Shown: one piece after another, positions 47,151-58,379 of the stretch | Layout: every line of letters starts with the position of its first letter | Position numbering within the stretch: the first letter of the stretch is position 1 | NCBI RefSeq assembly: GCF_002994745.2 | Contig: NC_037090.1 | Coordinates: forward strand, 20,882,001 to 20,946,000 | Reading direction: 5' to 3' | Origin: Rosa chinensis | Taxonomy: Eukaryota; Streptophyta; Magnoliopsida; Rosales; Rosaceae | DNA: 64,000 nucleotides | Made by a program: the position numbers and the translations under genes | Notes under the pieces: model-generated | What the model was told of the DNA's origin: nothing | Databases searched by the model: none | The model's input: the letters and a program-made list of their open reading frames with translations, nothing else

Positions 47151-47449
47151 TGTATGCAATTGCTCATGCCTTAGAAGCTGTGAAGTGAAATAGGCTAGAA
47201 ATGTATTTTTGTGCTCCAAAGTGACAATTTCAAGTGCATTTCTTCACTTATTTTGCTAGTGGAGTTGTATAGATGTGCTCCATATTTTGGTGTTGGCATG
47301 GAGTAGTACAGTGCTCCTTTTTGGCAATATTGTGTAATACATTTCAGTATAATTATGTGGATTATAACAATATTAGATATATATTGGTATTTACTATTCA
47401 TATGGTAATTTTGATTTCATTTTCTGCTGTGCGTACAATGTTCACAACA

Positions 47450-47870
47450 GGCATACAATAAAAACTGTTGTGTGAGACTAATATTGATCACAGATGCAAT
47501 CAATGTTTTAGTTGTGTGAATAACAGTCACATAACAGTTATAACGAAAAAAATGACTTTTGAATCACAATCACACAACAGTTATAACGAAAAAAATGACT
47601 TCTGTATCACAATCACACAACAGTTATAACGAAAAAAATGACTTCTGAATCACAATCACACAACGGGTTCTTAAGTTGCCCGTCGTCTGAGTGATGTTCA
47701 CACGACAGTTAATGATGTCGACAAGCTATCGACAGCCTGTCGACATGCTATCGACATGGATGCCGAGTTCTTCAGACGACAGTTCTCTAAATCGTGTTTC
47801 ATCAGACGTCAGCGAGATATACGACAGTTACCTCCGCATCAGACGACAGTTTTTAGCCGTCGTCTGATTC
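47450..47870. repeat. Right subterminal repeats of the CACTA element, including a 43-bp triplicate
   Basis: ACAGTTATAACGAAAAAAATG recurs at 47534, 47577 and 47620 (period 43), each copy followed by GACTT(C/T)TG(A/T)ATCACAATC and a CACACAAC word. Beyond these lie CAGACGACAG, CATCAGACGTCAG, ACGACAGTTA and CATCAGACGACAG. They match the left-end words and are probable binding sites for the element's own proteins. Confidence 0.8.
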
Positions 47871-47884
47871 AATTTTTGTACTAG

Positions 47885-48860
47885 TATATATACCCCCTCG
47901 TGTGACAGTTTATGTGAGACATAAACCACCCTATCAAAAGCTGTCATTAAAAGATTTGGCACATCCACATAACCTTTCACATACATGTTCTACATTATCT
48001 ATTTATTTTAGTTTTTATAATTAAATACACTAATTATTTTATCTTATTTTATTTTATTTAGTTTAATTTGTGCTTTCCTTCTAATATCACAAACTCCTGT
48101 CGAAATTTTAAACATATATTATAAAGGTTCTGTTACACATTTTTCCAATTTTACTGTAACTATGTATACACATGTCTACGCGCTCGCATGTGTGTTTTAA
48201 ATTTTATGCATATTTTGAGAAGAGCGATATCAATTTGATTAATAATAAATTAAGGATTTCAAGGATTTGCTAAAAGAAGGATTTCAAGGATTTTGGGTTG
48301 GAAGATCAAGACAACAATCTGTTACTCTACTTTTTATCTCTATCTTCAACCACGAGAAGAAGAATAAATCAAAATCACATGATATTGCTATCTTATGAGT
48401 AGGTCTCCTCCACCAAAATTAATCAGAGGTTCTCGATCTTGATATGTTGCTGGAATCGTTTTTGAATTTTCTAAAAGAAGGATTTCAAGGATTTTGGGTT
48501 GGAAGATCAAGTAATAATTATATCATAATATTCAATGAATTTAGTTTAAGGAAATTTCAAATCAGATTGTTTTAAATTTATTTTAGTATTAAATGATGGG
48601 CCATGTATAGAAATTATTATTTTAGGTAGATTATAAAACTATATGGTGATATAAGGAAATTCCGGAAGAAGTAAAAAAATAATTTAATTGAATATTATAT
48701 CTAGGGAGGTAAGAAGAGTTCTCTCTCTCTCTCTCTCTCAGTCCTTGTTTGTCTTTTCATATGACTTGACAAAATCTATTAATAAATGAAAAAAGATGGA
48801 GGTCTAAATATCAAATTTGGAGGTCCAACTAGAACTACCCGAAAATCTAACCTTGAGGGC
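47885..48860. other. Intergenic, with one 41-bp direct repeat
   Basis: CTAAAAGAAGGATTTCAAGG followed by ATTTTGGGTTGGAAGATCAAG occurs at 48270 and again at 48471. A (CT)n run lies near 48721-48739. I see no gene. Confidence 0.5.
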
Positions 48861-49038
48861 TTTTTTTTTTTTTTTTTTTTGATCAGGTAGTTAGCTGTTA
48901 GTAACTCACACACCTATGCAGTGGTATCCTAGTGCCAGGACACCTGCACCGACATTGGGCGAAAGGCAGACTAATCAACTGCACCGCAGACACACGAACC
49001 CAAAGGATCCCTCAAATCTGCTGGCCACGGGATCCCTA
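48861..49038 (-). mobile_element. SINE-like retroposon with 12-bp TSD
   Basis: AACCTTGAGGGC flanks the unit on both sides (48849-48860 and 49039-49050). A 20-base T run at the left edge is the poly(A) tail in minus orientation. On the minus strand the head contains GTGGCCAGCAGATTTGAGGG (A-box-like) and TTTGGGTTCGTGTG (B-box-like), spaced as in tRNA-derived SINEs. It is 178 bp and non-coding. Confidence 0.8.
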
Positions 49039-49221
49039 AACCTTGAGGGCATTTTAAGAAGTGTAAAAAAATGTGAGATGAAATATTATTAAAAAATGAA
49101 AGGGTGTGCAATTTACAATTATGGGTGTGCAAATTTCACTCCCCTAAATTAATACCCTAACTTATTAGTACAATATGGTAACAGCTGAATATCTTACACT
49201 CTATTACAGAAAAATAATATA

Positions 49222-49302
49222 GTCAAGATGGCCGAGTTGGTCTAAGGCGCCAGTTTCAGGTACTGGTCCGAAAGGGCATGGGTTTGAATCCCATTCTTGA
49301 CA
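49222..49302 (+). tRNA. tRNA-Leu (anticodon CAG)
   Basis: The 81-nt cloverleaf has acceptor stem GTCAAGA / TCTTGAC, D arm GGCCGAGTTGGTCTAAGGC with A-box, anticodon stem CCAGT / ACTGG around loop TTCAGGT (CAG), a class II variable arm CCGAAAGG-type, and T arm ATGGGTTTGAATCCCAT with B-box GGTTTGAATCC. The variable arm is typical of tRNA-Leu. There is no intron. T-runs follow about 10 bp downstream and would stop RNA polymerase III. It decodes CUG codons in the cytosol. Confidence 0.93.
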
Positions 49303-49470
49303 CTATATTTATTATTTTTCAATTATGCTATATATTGGCCATATTAAAAGCCTTTAAATCTCTATGAAGAGAATTCAGAATCCCATTCTTGACACTATAT
49401 TTATAATTTTTTCAATTATGCTATGTATTGGCCATATTAAAAGCCTTTAAATCTCTATGAAGAGAATTCA
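49286..49470 (+). repeat. 92-bp tandem duplication that includes the tRNA-Leu 3' end
   Basis: GAATCCCATTCTTGACACTA starts at 49286 (the last 17 nt of the tRNA and its trailer) and again at 49378. About 92 bp of trailer (TTCAATTATGCTATATATTGG...AGAGAATTCA) is copied with few changes. The second copy lacks the 5' part of the tRNA. Confidence 0.92.
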
Positions 49471-50290
49471 CAATATAGAAAAGATAGATTCATATCTATC
49501 ATTTTAGTTTCTTCTAATATCTTTGATTTTTTTTTTTTCAACAAATATTATTCTCTCATTATATAATTTTATTGAAACTATTGATTGAAGCTTATGTATA
49601 AGTTATCATCACATGCAAAATAAAGGCCGCGAATATCATGTTAACTTTTCCTATCACAATTTTGTTATGAGTTTATTCAAACAATAAAAAAAAAATCAAA
49701 ATTAGTTGGTCCATTAGTATTTGTCCTCACAATAATAGATGAGTTCTAATTTAAAGCAAATAGAGTAGCCAATATAACACTCTTTACTAATTGATGCTTA
49801 ATTGAATACATTTATTTGGTAGAGACTCTTGATATCATTTCATGATTTTCTCTATATGCTTATTGTAATCAGAGACTTGGTTCAATGTCCCCCTTTGTGT
49901 TCGACGGTTTCATTAATCAAGGCTTGAGTATAGCCGCACCAGTCCTTTATTCAAAAAAAAAAAGAAAAAAAAAGCTCCAATTCTCAAGTTTCACTATATT
50001 CCATGACTTTAATAGGCAACAATCGTTAGGAAACCCAGATCCCAAAATTTTCAACTTGCACCGAATATTAGCAACCAACGGATTGCTAACTAAAACAAAC
50101 TATACTCTTCAGCCCTTCACTCTTGAATCTTGATCGATAAGTGTTAGATAAACTTCCCAACAATTTCAGTGTGTTTGTGTCAATAAGCTAGAATACGGGT
50201 TTCTCCATGCGCATGAAATCAAGAATCCTAACATGCTTATAAACTATAAAGAGATTAGTAAGTACTATTTAATGTAGTTCAACAAACAAA
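49471..50290. other. Intergenic, upstream of RPS17; nothing else identified
   Basis: A/T-rich spacer without a supported gene. Confidence 0.4.
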
Positions 50291-50291
50291 T

Positions 50292-50370
50292 TGGGCCAAA
50301 TAACAAACAAAAAACCCATGAGGCCCATAACCCCATTCCTCCCGCTAGTATAAAAACCTCAAAACCCTAG
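50292..50370 (+). promoter_or_regulatory. RPS17 promoter: two site II motifs, TATA box and telo-box
   Basis: TGGGCC at 50292-50297 and GGCCCA at 50322-50327 are site II elements (TCP-factor sites). TATAAAAA is at 50349-50356. AAACCCTAG, a telo-box, is at 50362-50370, where transcription should begin. Site II plus telo-box is the standard combination that drives plant ribosomal protein genes in dividing cells. Two CA microsatellites lie in the leader (about 50381-50392 and 50421-50444). Confidence 0.8.
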
Positions 50371-50467
50371 CCACTCACCCACACACACACACAGCCGTCC
50401 CTCTCCTCCGAAACCCTACCTCACACACACACACACACACACAGAGCTCCACCGCAGCTCCGCCGGC

Positions 50468-50890
50468 ATGGGACGCGTCCGCACCAAGACCGTGAAGAAG
50501 TCCTCCCGGCAGGTGATCGAGCGGTACTACTCGCGCATGACGCTCGACTTCCACACCAACAAGAAGGTCCTGGAGGAAGTGGCCATCATCCCGTCGAAGC
50601 GCCTCCGCAACAAGATCGCCGGATTCTCGACCCATCTCATGAAGCGCATCCAGAAGGGCCCCGTCCGCGGCATCTCCCTCAAGCTCCAGGAGGAGGAGCG
50701 CGAGCGCCGCATGGACTTCGTCCCCGACGAGTCCGCCATCAAGACCGACGAGATCGCCGTCGACAAGGAGACCCTCGACATGCTCACTGCTCTCGGCATG
50801 TCGGATATTCCCGGAGTCAAGAAGGTGGATCCCTCTGATCTCCAGACTGCGCCCGTCGGGTTCGGCCGCGGCGGCCCCAGGAGGTACTAG
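50468..50890 (+). CDS. RPS17: 40S ribosomal protein S17 (eS17)
   Basis: A single uninterrupted exon encodes 140 aa, the normal length of plant eS17. It starts [20 protein letters not shown] and includes [55 protein letters not shown] and the plant C-terminal tail ending GGPRRY. eS17 is a component of the small cytosolic ribosomal subunit. The lack of an intron matches known plant copies. The coding region is strikingly GC-rich at third positions (mostly C or G) against an A/T-rich neighbourhood, which is common for strongly translated plant ribosomal genes. The promoter elements upstream support activity. The antisense frames here are shadows of this codon bias. Confidence 0.98.
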   Translation: MGRVRTKTVKKSSRQVIERYYSRMTLDFHTNKKVLEEVAIIPSKRLRNKIAGFSTHLMKRIQKGPVRGISLKLQEEERERRMDFVPDESAIKTDEIAVDKETLDMLTALGMSDIPGVKKVDPSDLQTAPVGFGRGGPRRY

Positions 50891-52975
50891 GAGAAATGGT
50901 TGCCGGTTGCCGGTTGTTCGCCGCCGCAACGGTTTTTGATGTTATAGTAAATTGGATTTTTTTTTTGGATTAGGAACCATGTCTAATTTGCTATGCTTTT
51001 TTTTTTTTTGAGTTTGTTGTGAACTAATACTTTGTCCTTTATGGGAATTTCTGTTCTGGATTAAGAATTTAAAGCATGTCTCTTTATTTAGATTGCTGCA
51101 TAAGTCGTTGTGATATCGTGGTTAATTTGTGCATATGTTGTTTCTGTGTTAGTTTGATTGATAGATGCTCTGGGTTTTGTGGCATTTTGGTTTATTGATG
51201 TTAGGGGTTTGTTTAAGAATGATTCCAGTAGGGTTTAGACTTGAGTTTATTTGGAAGGAGCTGGTTTGCTCATGTAGTTGGTTATGATTACTTTGGTTCC
51301 ACCAAATGACATTGTGGCTTTAATTTCCCAGGAACTAATGATGTTGATTTATTAGTTTGTTTAGGTGTTAAAGAATGCAAGCTTATTAGTGACCTGCTTT
51401 TTTCTGCTTATGTTTACATTTTCTTAATCCAAGTCCTAGGTACTCAAGGGTGCATTTTGTTTTAAAATCTAATGTTTTAAAATCTAATGATATGGGAGGA
51501 TCGTGTATCATTTTGTTTTGAACATTTGTCTTCATAATGATATGGGAGCTGGAGTGGAAATAAAGCCTGATGGATGAAATTTAACAAGATTTTTGGTGAG
51601 GGTAGGCTTTGTTTTGAATGTTTAGCTTATGAAGATTGGTTTTCTATAAAGATTGGCTCTAGTTTCTGGTTAGCATGTTGAGTGGTGTTTCTGTTAGGAA
51701 GATGAGTTTCACAATTTTATGCTGTAATTTTTTGGTCTGAATCTTGAGGCTATCTGCTTTCTTTCCAAAGAATTTTAGCAGCCGCTAACCGGATTGAAAT
51801 TCCAAATTGTTGAGTGTTAACCAGTTGAGATTGTTTTATGGCATTCAAAAATGTTTTAGGCTTATTTGGTATATTCATTTTCAAACTTTGCTTTCCGTTG
51901 TTATTTACAACTTGAAAAAACTGTTGCTTTATTCTGTGTTGTGGCAAATTTACCTAGAGTGGATCATTCCCGAAAAGAATTGAATGTGAAGCTTTCGATG
52001 TGGTTTTTCCAAACATTTGGCTCATGTTTTTCATATGACTTGAGCTGAGCCAAACCCATCATAAATCAACTCTTTAATAATGAGACAATGTACGTATAAA
52101 TGGATACTGAACTCGCTTTTGAAGTGTGAACTTCCGGAAGGTAAAACTAACCCCAAAATCACAGAGGATGATAATCAAATAGGCTTACATACACCAAGAT
52201 AGTGCCATGACCTTCCAATAAACTTTGTTGCTCCGTTCTGTACCGAGGAAATTTGGAGCGTCTCCCCTATATCTACATTTACCAGAGACATCAAATTTTT
52301 CACTTGGTATTTGTTTCCTTCTCAGTTTGAGGAATGTGTTCATTAGAGTCATTTCCTCTCAGCGGCAAAGGGAGGCACTCTGAGGTCTAGGCTGAAACCA
52401 CACGGAACAACTGTAACACAATAACTGTTCTTTTTGGCGTTTGATATTACTGAATACTGAGTAGAGTAGAACAAGTGGGTAATGGTGGTGAATGGGGTGC
52501 GTTGTGTGGATATTGGATGGCGATTTAATTTGCCCCGGTCATGAGGGTTCAGATGGTCACTATGCTTTTGAGTAACTATACCCATTGCAGAATATCCCCG
52601 TAACCTAGTCTATCTGCATTTTTTTAATTTTCTGCTCTTCTTCTAACATCAAGGGATGCTCATTACTGAGAATAAAGCTCCACCATCTCCAGCTAATGCA
52701 ATATTATACTTCTAGATCATTTATGTAGAGAGTACATAAAATAGGAATACAATATCAAAAGTACAAAGACTGTGATAAAGAAATGGAAGCAAAAGCCATA
52801 CTCGTAAAGCAGACAGCAAACCAATGACCACGAGATCACAGTGAAATCCTGTTCAACTATTTGCAAGTAAGCCACATCAGAAACATTATGTCCCATTGAG
52901 CTAGAAGAAGATGCAATTGTATAGAAAACCTGTCAGACATTCAAATTACAACCGTGCCGGGATACAGTACATAAA
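50891..52975. other. RPS17 3' UTR and spacer between convergent genes
   Basis: About 2 kb of T-rich sequence. The first few hundred bases are probably the RPS17 3' UTR, and the last few hundred the 3' UTR of the minus-strand TLD gene. No further gene is supported. Confidence 0.45.
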
Positions 52976-55900
52976 TTACTCGCTGGAATTTGCGAGCCCA
53001 ACCATGTTGAGCATATGACGATCTTCCTTAAACCTCTCCAATACAGTGCCTTTAGCACCATCCAGTTTTTCTTCATCTGCTGCTTTCCTTACAACTCCCC
53101 AGCATTCTATTACTTCCGGGCATATTCGGCTGGTCTTGGAGAGGCAAGGGGAACCAAATGTGGTACACGAGAAAGTGTGCCCCTGATCAAAGTTCGCCGA
53201 AAGGAAGAGACCAAAGTGATTCACCTTTCCTCCAAAACCAATACCATTTGGGATACTCTCTGAACCGAAATTCACAGCACACTGCCAAAAAGGAAATAAC
53301 AAGATCAGCATATGATTCATAAGAACTTGAACTCAAGAGCTTTTGTCATGTATATGATGCAGCTTAGTGGATTGACTCTGAATGCAACTAAGAAAACCTA
53401 ATGACATTCTTCGTCAGCATAGCATAACAAATATATAAATTTCAAGTAGCTTAAGAAACACAGAAACAATATCGAATAACCTTCTTTTGTTATTTTCGGT
53501 CTGAATATCGAATTACTAGTATAGCATAACAAATACAGTAAAAATTTTAGGTAGTCTAAGCTAAAGGATTAGCAGGGATTTCACACCACCAGTGTTTAAA
53601 CTTTAGATAGTCTCTACAAGACTTCCATTTCCACAGCACATATCTAAACCAACTGATTTAATGTTTTGGCTTAAACTTCACTAACTTGGTGATTCTCCAT
53701 AATTCATATCAATTCCTAATCTAATGAAACTTCACAACATCTAAAATGCCGTGCCTTTTCTGCCTACTGGAAATCTTGTCAATTAGAGAAACAAATTCAG
53801 CTTGTGGCAGAGCGACAGTTGTGACATTCCAGAAGGTAGGGACAGAATTTATAATATTACATCTAGTTTAGGTGGAACCCTTTCCACTCAAAACACTTAG
53901 CAACTATAAAATACTAATTGATAATGTCCCTTTAGCAATATATAGCATACAAACATCCAGAATGTACTCCTCTGGATTAGAGTACAGACTATCATATATT
54001 GAGAGAGAATTATGCCTGTCAGCCTGTCATGCCATAATCATCTTTGATTGTTTAGAAAAAACGAACACCAGAAGGCAAGAGTTGAAGGCTAAGATCTTTC
54101 CAAAAATTACACTGCAAAGACCCCTACTTCAGAACCAAATGAGATTCAATCAGAAACTCACCCATTGTAGATTAGTGTTTGCTCCAGTAGGCCTATATAT
54201 AGATGCCTTCGGATACAATTGGAAAAGAAATGACTTCAGATCACCATAGAAATCACCATGCCTCTCCCACGGTTGGGAAGCATAACCTCCATATACATAA
54301 CCATCTTTATCCTTGATAATGAATACAGTTGGCCCTCTATCATTTCTGCAGTTCATTGAACAATTACCCATTCCAGGCCAAATTAGTTGCAGCAACTGAT
54401 AAAACTGGAATATAAATAGAACAAGTATTTAGCATTTTATCTAACCAGGGGAAAGAACTGAATACTGTTATAATCTTTAATCTTTCCAAACATTCTGGGG
54501 AATTAAAAATATCCATTGGACCCAAGAGAAATGAAAGAAAATGAAAGGAATGGCTTGGTGCAGTCACATCAGCCACAGAATGTAAATCTAAACCCGAAAA
54601 GGAGGGTTACCATATGGAACTTGCGCTCACTACTTAGCTAAGAAGGCACAGCAATTCCACTTTAAATCTTAGAGTTAACTTTCACAAAACATTATCACTC
54701 ACTACAGTGCAAAGACAAATTTTACTCAACATAAGTAGGAAACAATTTCGTTCAAGTGATTCTTGAAAGTAAAAATCTTAAAATACAAGCAAGATACTCA
54801 CGATATGTTTCCCACAAATGTGTTGAAGCTTAGACCATTAACAGCACTATGGTATAATAGTTTCCATTCTCCCAGCTCTTGGTGAGGAAGGATTCCTCCT
54901 ATATGCCAGGCATACACCTCGTTTAATAATATCATATTTGAATTAATGTTTTCCAATTGCAATAACCGTGGAACCTGAGAACCTGGCCTTCCTACATTGA
55001 AGGTAATTTGAAAAAGAAAAGTCAGAAATATCCATGAAATTTCAGATTCTCTAAAACAGATAGGGATGACCATTTAGAGTTTAAAACCATAAGCCAGAGG
55101 ATAAGAGATCAAGTAGAAAACCTTGATCAGGTGGAATCAATAAGCTTCCAAGGAACTTCCTGACAGAAGGAAGAAGAGTGCACCAAGTTCTGAAATCTTC
55201 AAAGGACAAACTTTCCTCAGTATGTCCTTCGTCGTGCTTTGTAAGCCGTGCAGCATTAAGAAATGCATTCACAGTTTCCCGATATGTACTTGACCCAGGT
55301 TCAGAGTTTTTCGTTTTGAATATGTATTCAGACATTGCAACCAGAACACCTTCCAGATCAGACCTGAATTTTTATTCCTGTTATCATATATATCAGAGAA
55401 TACATAAAAAAGAATTGCAAGGAAAGTACTTCTAAAGGAATTTAAACAAGCAATCACCAAACCGTTCCTTATCTCTGCAGTCCACATCAGCACATACCAA
55501 ATGCATGTCTTAGAATGCCAATTCGTAAGTCTAAATCATCACAATGACCATATATATTTCTAGTCTATGAAGCTGTAGAACTATCCCACACCCCGAAACT
55601 AACACACTAGCAACATAATTTTAACAACAACTGTACTACCCCGCGCCGCTACTTTCATAGTGCAAAACATATATGAATGTAAACAACATAAGCATGCACT
55701 TCTATAAATGCAAACAACATCCTATTATTGTCCTTATGTCGGATTCACCTCCCCAAAATGCCATCGCCGTTTAGGTCCAACAATTTATATATGAACTCTT
55801 CAATATCATCTCTTGTTCCCTTCTCATAAGTCCCCTGCAACACACACAATGAAGCAAACAGAGTAAGTGAGCAGTCAAAAACCAAACAAACACCACACTT

Positions 55901-56395
55901 CACAACCAGGTTCAACAGAAAGTACTTACTTTGGCTACCACCAGGTCTTCAAAAGTGAGCTTCTGGTCTTTCCGTTGCTGGGTTACTAAATCAAACATTC
56001 TATCTCCAAGACGACCATGAAGCCCGAAATAAGTCTGCAAAGGCATAAAGCTATAGCTAATTTAGGAACTACCATGATCACAAAAGAATGAAACTTTATG
56101 GAAACTGAGAGAGGAACAGGGAAGGGAATGAAGCAATGGACCTGAAAAACCGAGGGAGAGATGAATTGGCCATCGCTGTGTGACTGAGCAGCCAAGGACT
56201 CAAGCAGGGACTTGAGATCTTGAAGCTCAGTATGAGTGAAAGCTCTGGAATCAGTTCCAAATCAAAGTTAACTTGTGGGTGTGATGAATTAAGGGGCTGT
56301 ATGGGATATAGTTGGAGAGAGAAAGAGAGAGAGAGGAACCTGGAGGCAGAAGCAAAGCGAGGATCTTTGTGAGGAGGTGACTGAGCGTTGCCCAT
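52976..56395 (-). CDS. TLD-domain protein with EF-hand-like segment, 423 aa
   Basis: Eight coding exons, all GT-AG and phase-consistent: 56395-56340, 56244-56142, 56034-55930, 55834-55749, 55363-55122, 54991-54802, 54345-54162 and 53281-52976 (minus strand). The start MGNAQSPP fits an N-myristoylation signal (Gly2, Ser6). An EF-hand-like loop DLNGDGILG lies near residues 108-116 with an FEDFRTWC segment further on. The TLD domain covers about 205-390, with GPTVFIIKDKDGYVYGGYAS, GANTNLQWCAVNFG, NHFGLFLSANFDQGHTFSC and a closing IECWGV. TLD proteins are linked to oxidative-stress protection and V-ATPase regulation in animals and fungi; the plant members are poorly studied. The organisation EF-hand plus TLD is the usual plant form. 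I see no defects. Confidence 0.92.
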
Positions 56396-57680
56396 CTTTT
56401 CTGCTTTCCTTGTTCTTGCAAATCTAGATATCTGGAACACGATTTATACGTTCTTGTAGTTTCTGTTTCAGAACAGGGGCTTGTGTTTTGCTATATGTTC
56501 AAACTGCCCAATGTTTCTCAATAATTGTAGTATTTCTGTTTTGATCTTTTTTCTAAAAATAAGGTGTCACATAGAAAAGTTTTTTATAATTTAATTTTTA
56601 GCCCGACCGTGTTTATTTATAATGTTAGTGAGAATTGAACTCGATCATCTGTAAAATGAGGGTTTGACTGAAGAATAAGGATTTAACACCTCGCAATACG
56701 AGCGCTATTTTACTGTAGACTAAAAGACATCTCTACCTTAAATTAACTACAAACTATAAAGATCGTATCTCTTCTATATCAGGGCATCATGTAAAATATT
56801 ATCTCATATTGTATAAAAAAACATAAATGAATCCTATACGAGTCCACCAAAAAAACTTTGTCGAAAGTAACTCCAACAACGCGCACTACCTTCTCAAACC
56901 TCAAAACATAAGGTATGGGGTGTAACACGCAAACCTTCAAAGAATTGAGAGGGTTGTTATCAAGAATCTTGTCCCTTAATCTCATTATCGGAAATTGCAC
57001 TAAGAATTGACTTGCTCGATGATTTGACACTGAACCACACTACCAAACAACCACACCTCCAGTATGTCGCTCATAAATACCGTGCAGACTAACAACAGAT
57101 GATAAAGAATACAACACATCAACAGACATTTCTTTAATTAGAAATACAAAAAGTCACAAACTCACAAACCCTATAAAATCATAAGAGATAGAGAGCTATG
57201 TGGTTTATTCATCTTGATTGCTCTCTTTAACATTTACTATGCTATTGTGGAGACAAATATTACCGTATCAATTAAGTTTTATTTTTTGAAAGTGTTTAAA
57301 TTCCAAGTTATAAATACCATTAGCTTTATTTAAAGAAACATATGTGTTATTATTGATGTCGACTATAAAAAACAGAAGTTATGAATATCAAAATTTTTAA
57401 TTTTAGATGGTGAAATGAAAATTTTTAGAAAACTGAACGACCAAATTGCAAAAGATCGAGGACTCTCAAATCTTAATCATATATAATGATCATCCCAATA
57501 AACAAGAATTTAAGAAGTGAAATGGGAAGCCAAAACCATTGTTAAATGCATATCAGAAAGAGAGAGAGAGAAGAAAAGGTTATGGTATAGTTGAGTCTTT
57601 CTTCTAATTCAAGAACCCAACAAAGTGAAAGACGCGTTAATGGCCCAACCAACATAAGGCCATCTCTGCACTTTACTCTC
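56396..57680. other. Spacer between divergent genes
   Basis: It includes the 5' leader of the TLD gene at its left edge and probably the promoter of the gene at 58380 at its right edge. No gene, RNA or transposon signature is apparent in between. Confidence 0.45.
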
Positions 57681-57720
57681 TGTTTTCTTCCAGACTTGAA
57701 CAGTTGAGTAACACTGAGAC

Positions 57721-58377
57721 ATGCCCTTCTTCTTCTTCTTCAGCTCAGATCTGTGAGTTTCACTAAACCTCATCACCCTCTCTCTCCTTTGTTATTTCTC
57801 TTCTGGGATTATCATTTCGGTTACACTTTACTCTTCTAGTTAGTTGTTTTGAAGATTTATTCGTAGTGCCTTGGATTGGGATTAGGGGTTGTGTTTGGTT
57901 AGTGAGGAAAATGTGGGCAGCAGAAAATTAATCCAAAAGTTCCCAACTCCATGAGTTTCTGTATTAGTACTTGTGTTGATATTACTTTTGCGTAGTTAGG
58001 AATTAAAGGTCCGAGATTTTTGAGTTCTTGATGAAGCATTAAGATGTTAGGGATGAAAGTTTTTGGGTTTTTTATTTTTGTTTTTTTATATGCACCCAAT
58101 TGCCAAAAAGAAATACTATTTTTTCTCTAGTACCAACTACTCATTTCAGTCAGTATTTATCAAGATGGATGAAAATCAAGTTGGGATCTTTTCGGTCAGT
58201 CCTAATAATAAAATCAGCACATAATTGTGTAGTTACAGAGTTGATAACTTCTCAAAAAAAAAAAAAGTCATTTCTGTTCTTTTGGCTCTGGCTTCTGATT
58301 TCATGAAGATAAGGTTATAGGATTGTTCCTATGCTAATTTGTCAATGTGTGACAGATTTGGTGACCGCTCCTTCTGA
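57721..58377 (+). CDS. Spliced upstream ORF (17 codons) of the small membrane-protein gene
   Basis: A leader exon containing ATG at 57721 ends at 57752 (CAGATCT|GTGAGT). The next exon begins at about 58354 after TGTGACAG with a CTAAT branch-point-like word upstream. Joined, the frame reads MPFFFFFSSDLFGDRSF and stops at TGA 58375-58377, two bases before the main ATG at 58380. Its reading frame crosses the intron, so it exists only in the spliced message. Whether it is translated or conserved is not known. Confidence 0.5.
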
Positions 58378-58379
58378 CC

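Larger units (their letters stand above)
36648..47884 (+). mobile_element. CACTA (En/Spm-type) DNA transposon, 11.2 kb, two genes
   Basis: The left end (CTACTAC)AAAAATTGAATC and the reverse complement of the right end (CTAGTAC)AAAAATTGAATC form terminal inverted repeats that run on into AGACGAC. They resemble the CACTACAAAAA start of CACTA elements with the first bases changed. Subterminal regions on both sides carry many CAGACGACA and CACAACAG words in both directions, as expected for transposase-binding sites. Inside are a leader region, a TNP2-type transposase gene (39280-42661) and a second gene with Transposase_24 and Ulp1-like domains (43092-47150), both on the plus strand. The flanks are TATA-rich, so the 3-bp target duplication cannot be fixed and the borders are good to about 3 bp. 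Confidence 0.85.

Noticed and set aside
50375..50929. 184-codon antisense frame over RPS17
   Set aside because: It results from the GC-rich third positions of RPS17 and has no domain.
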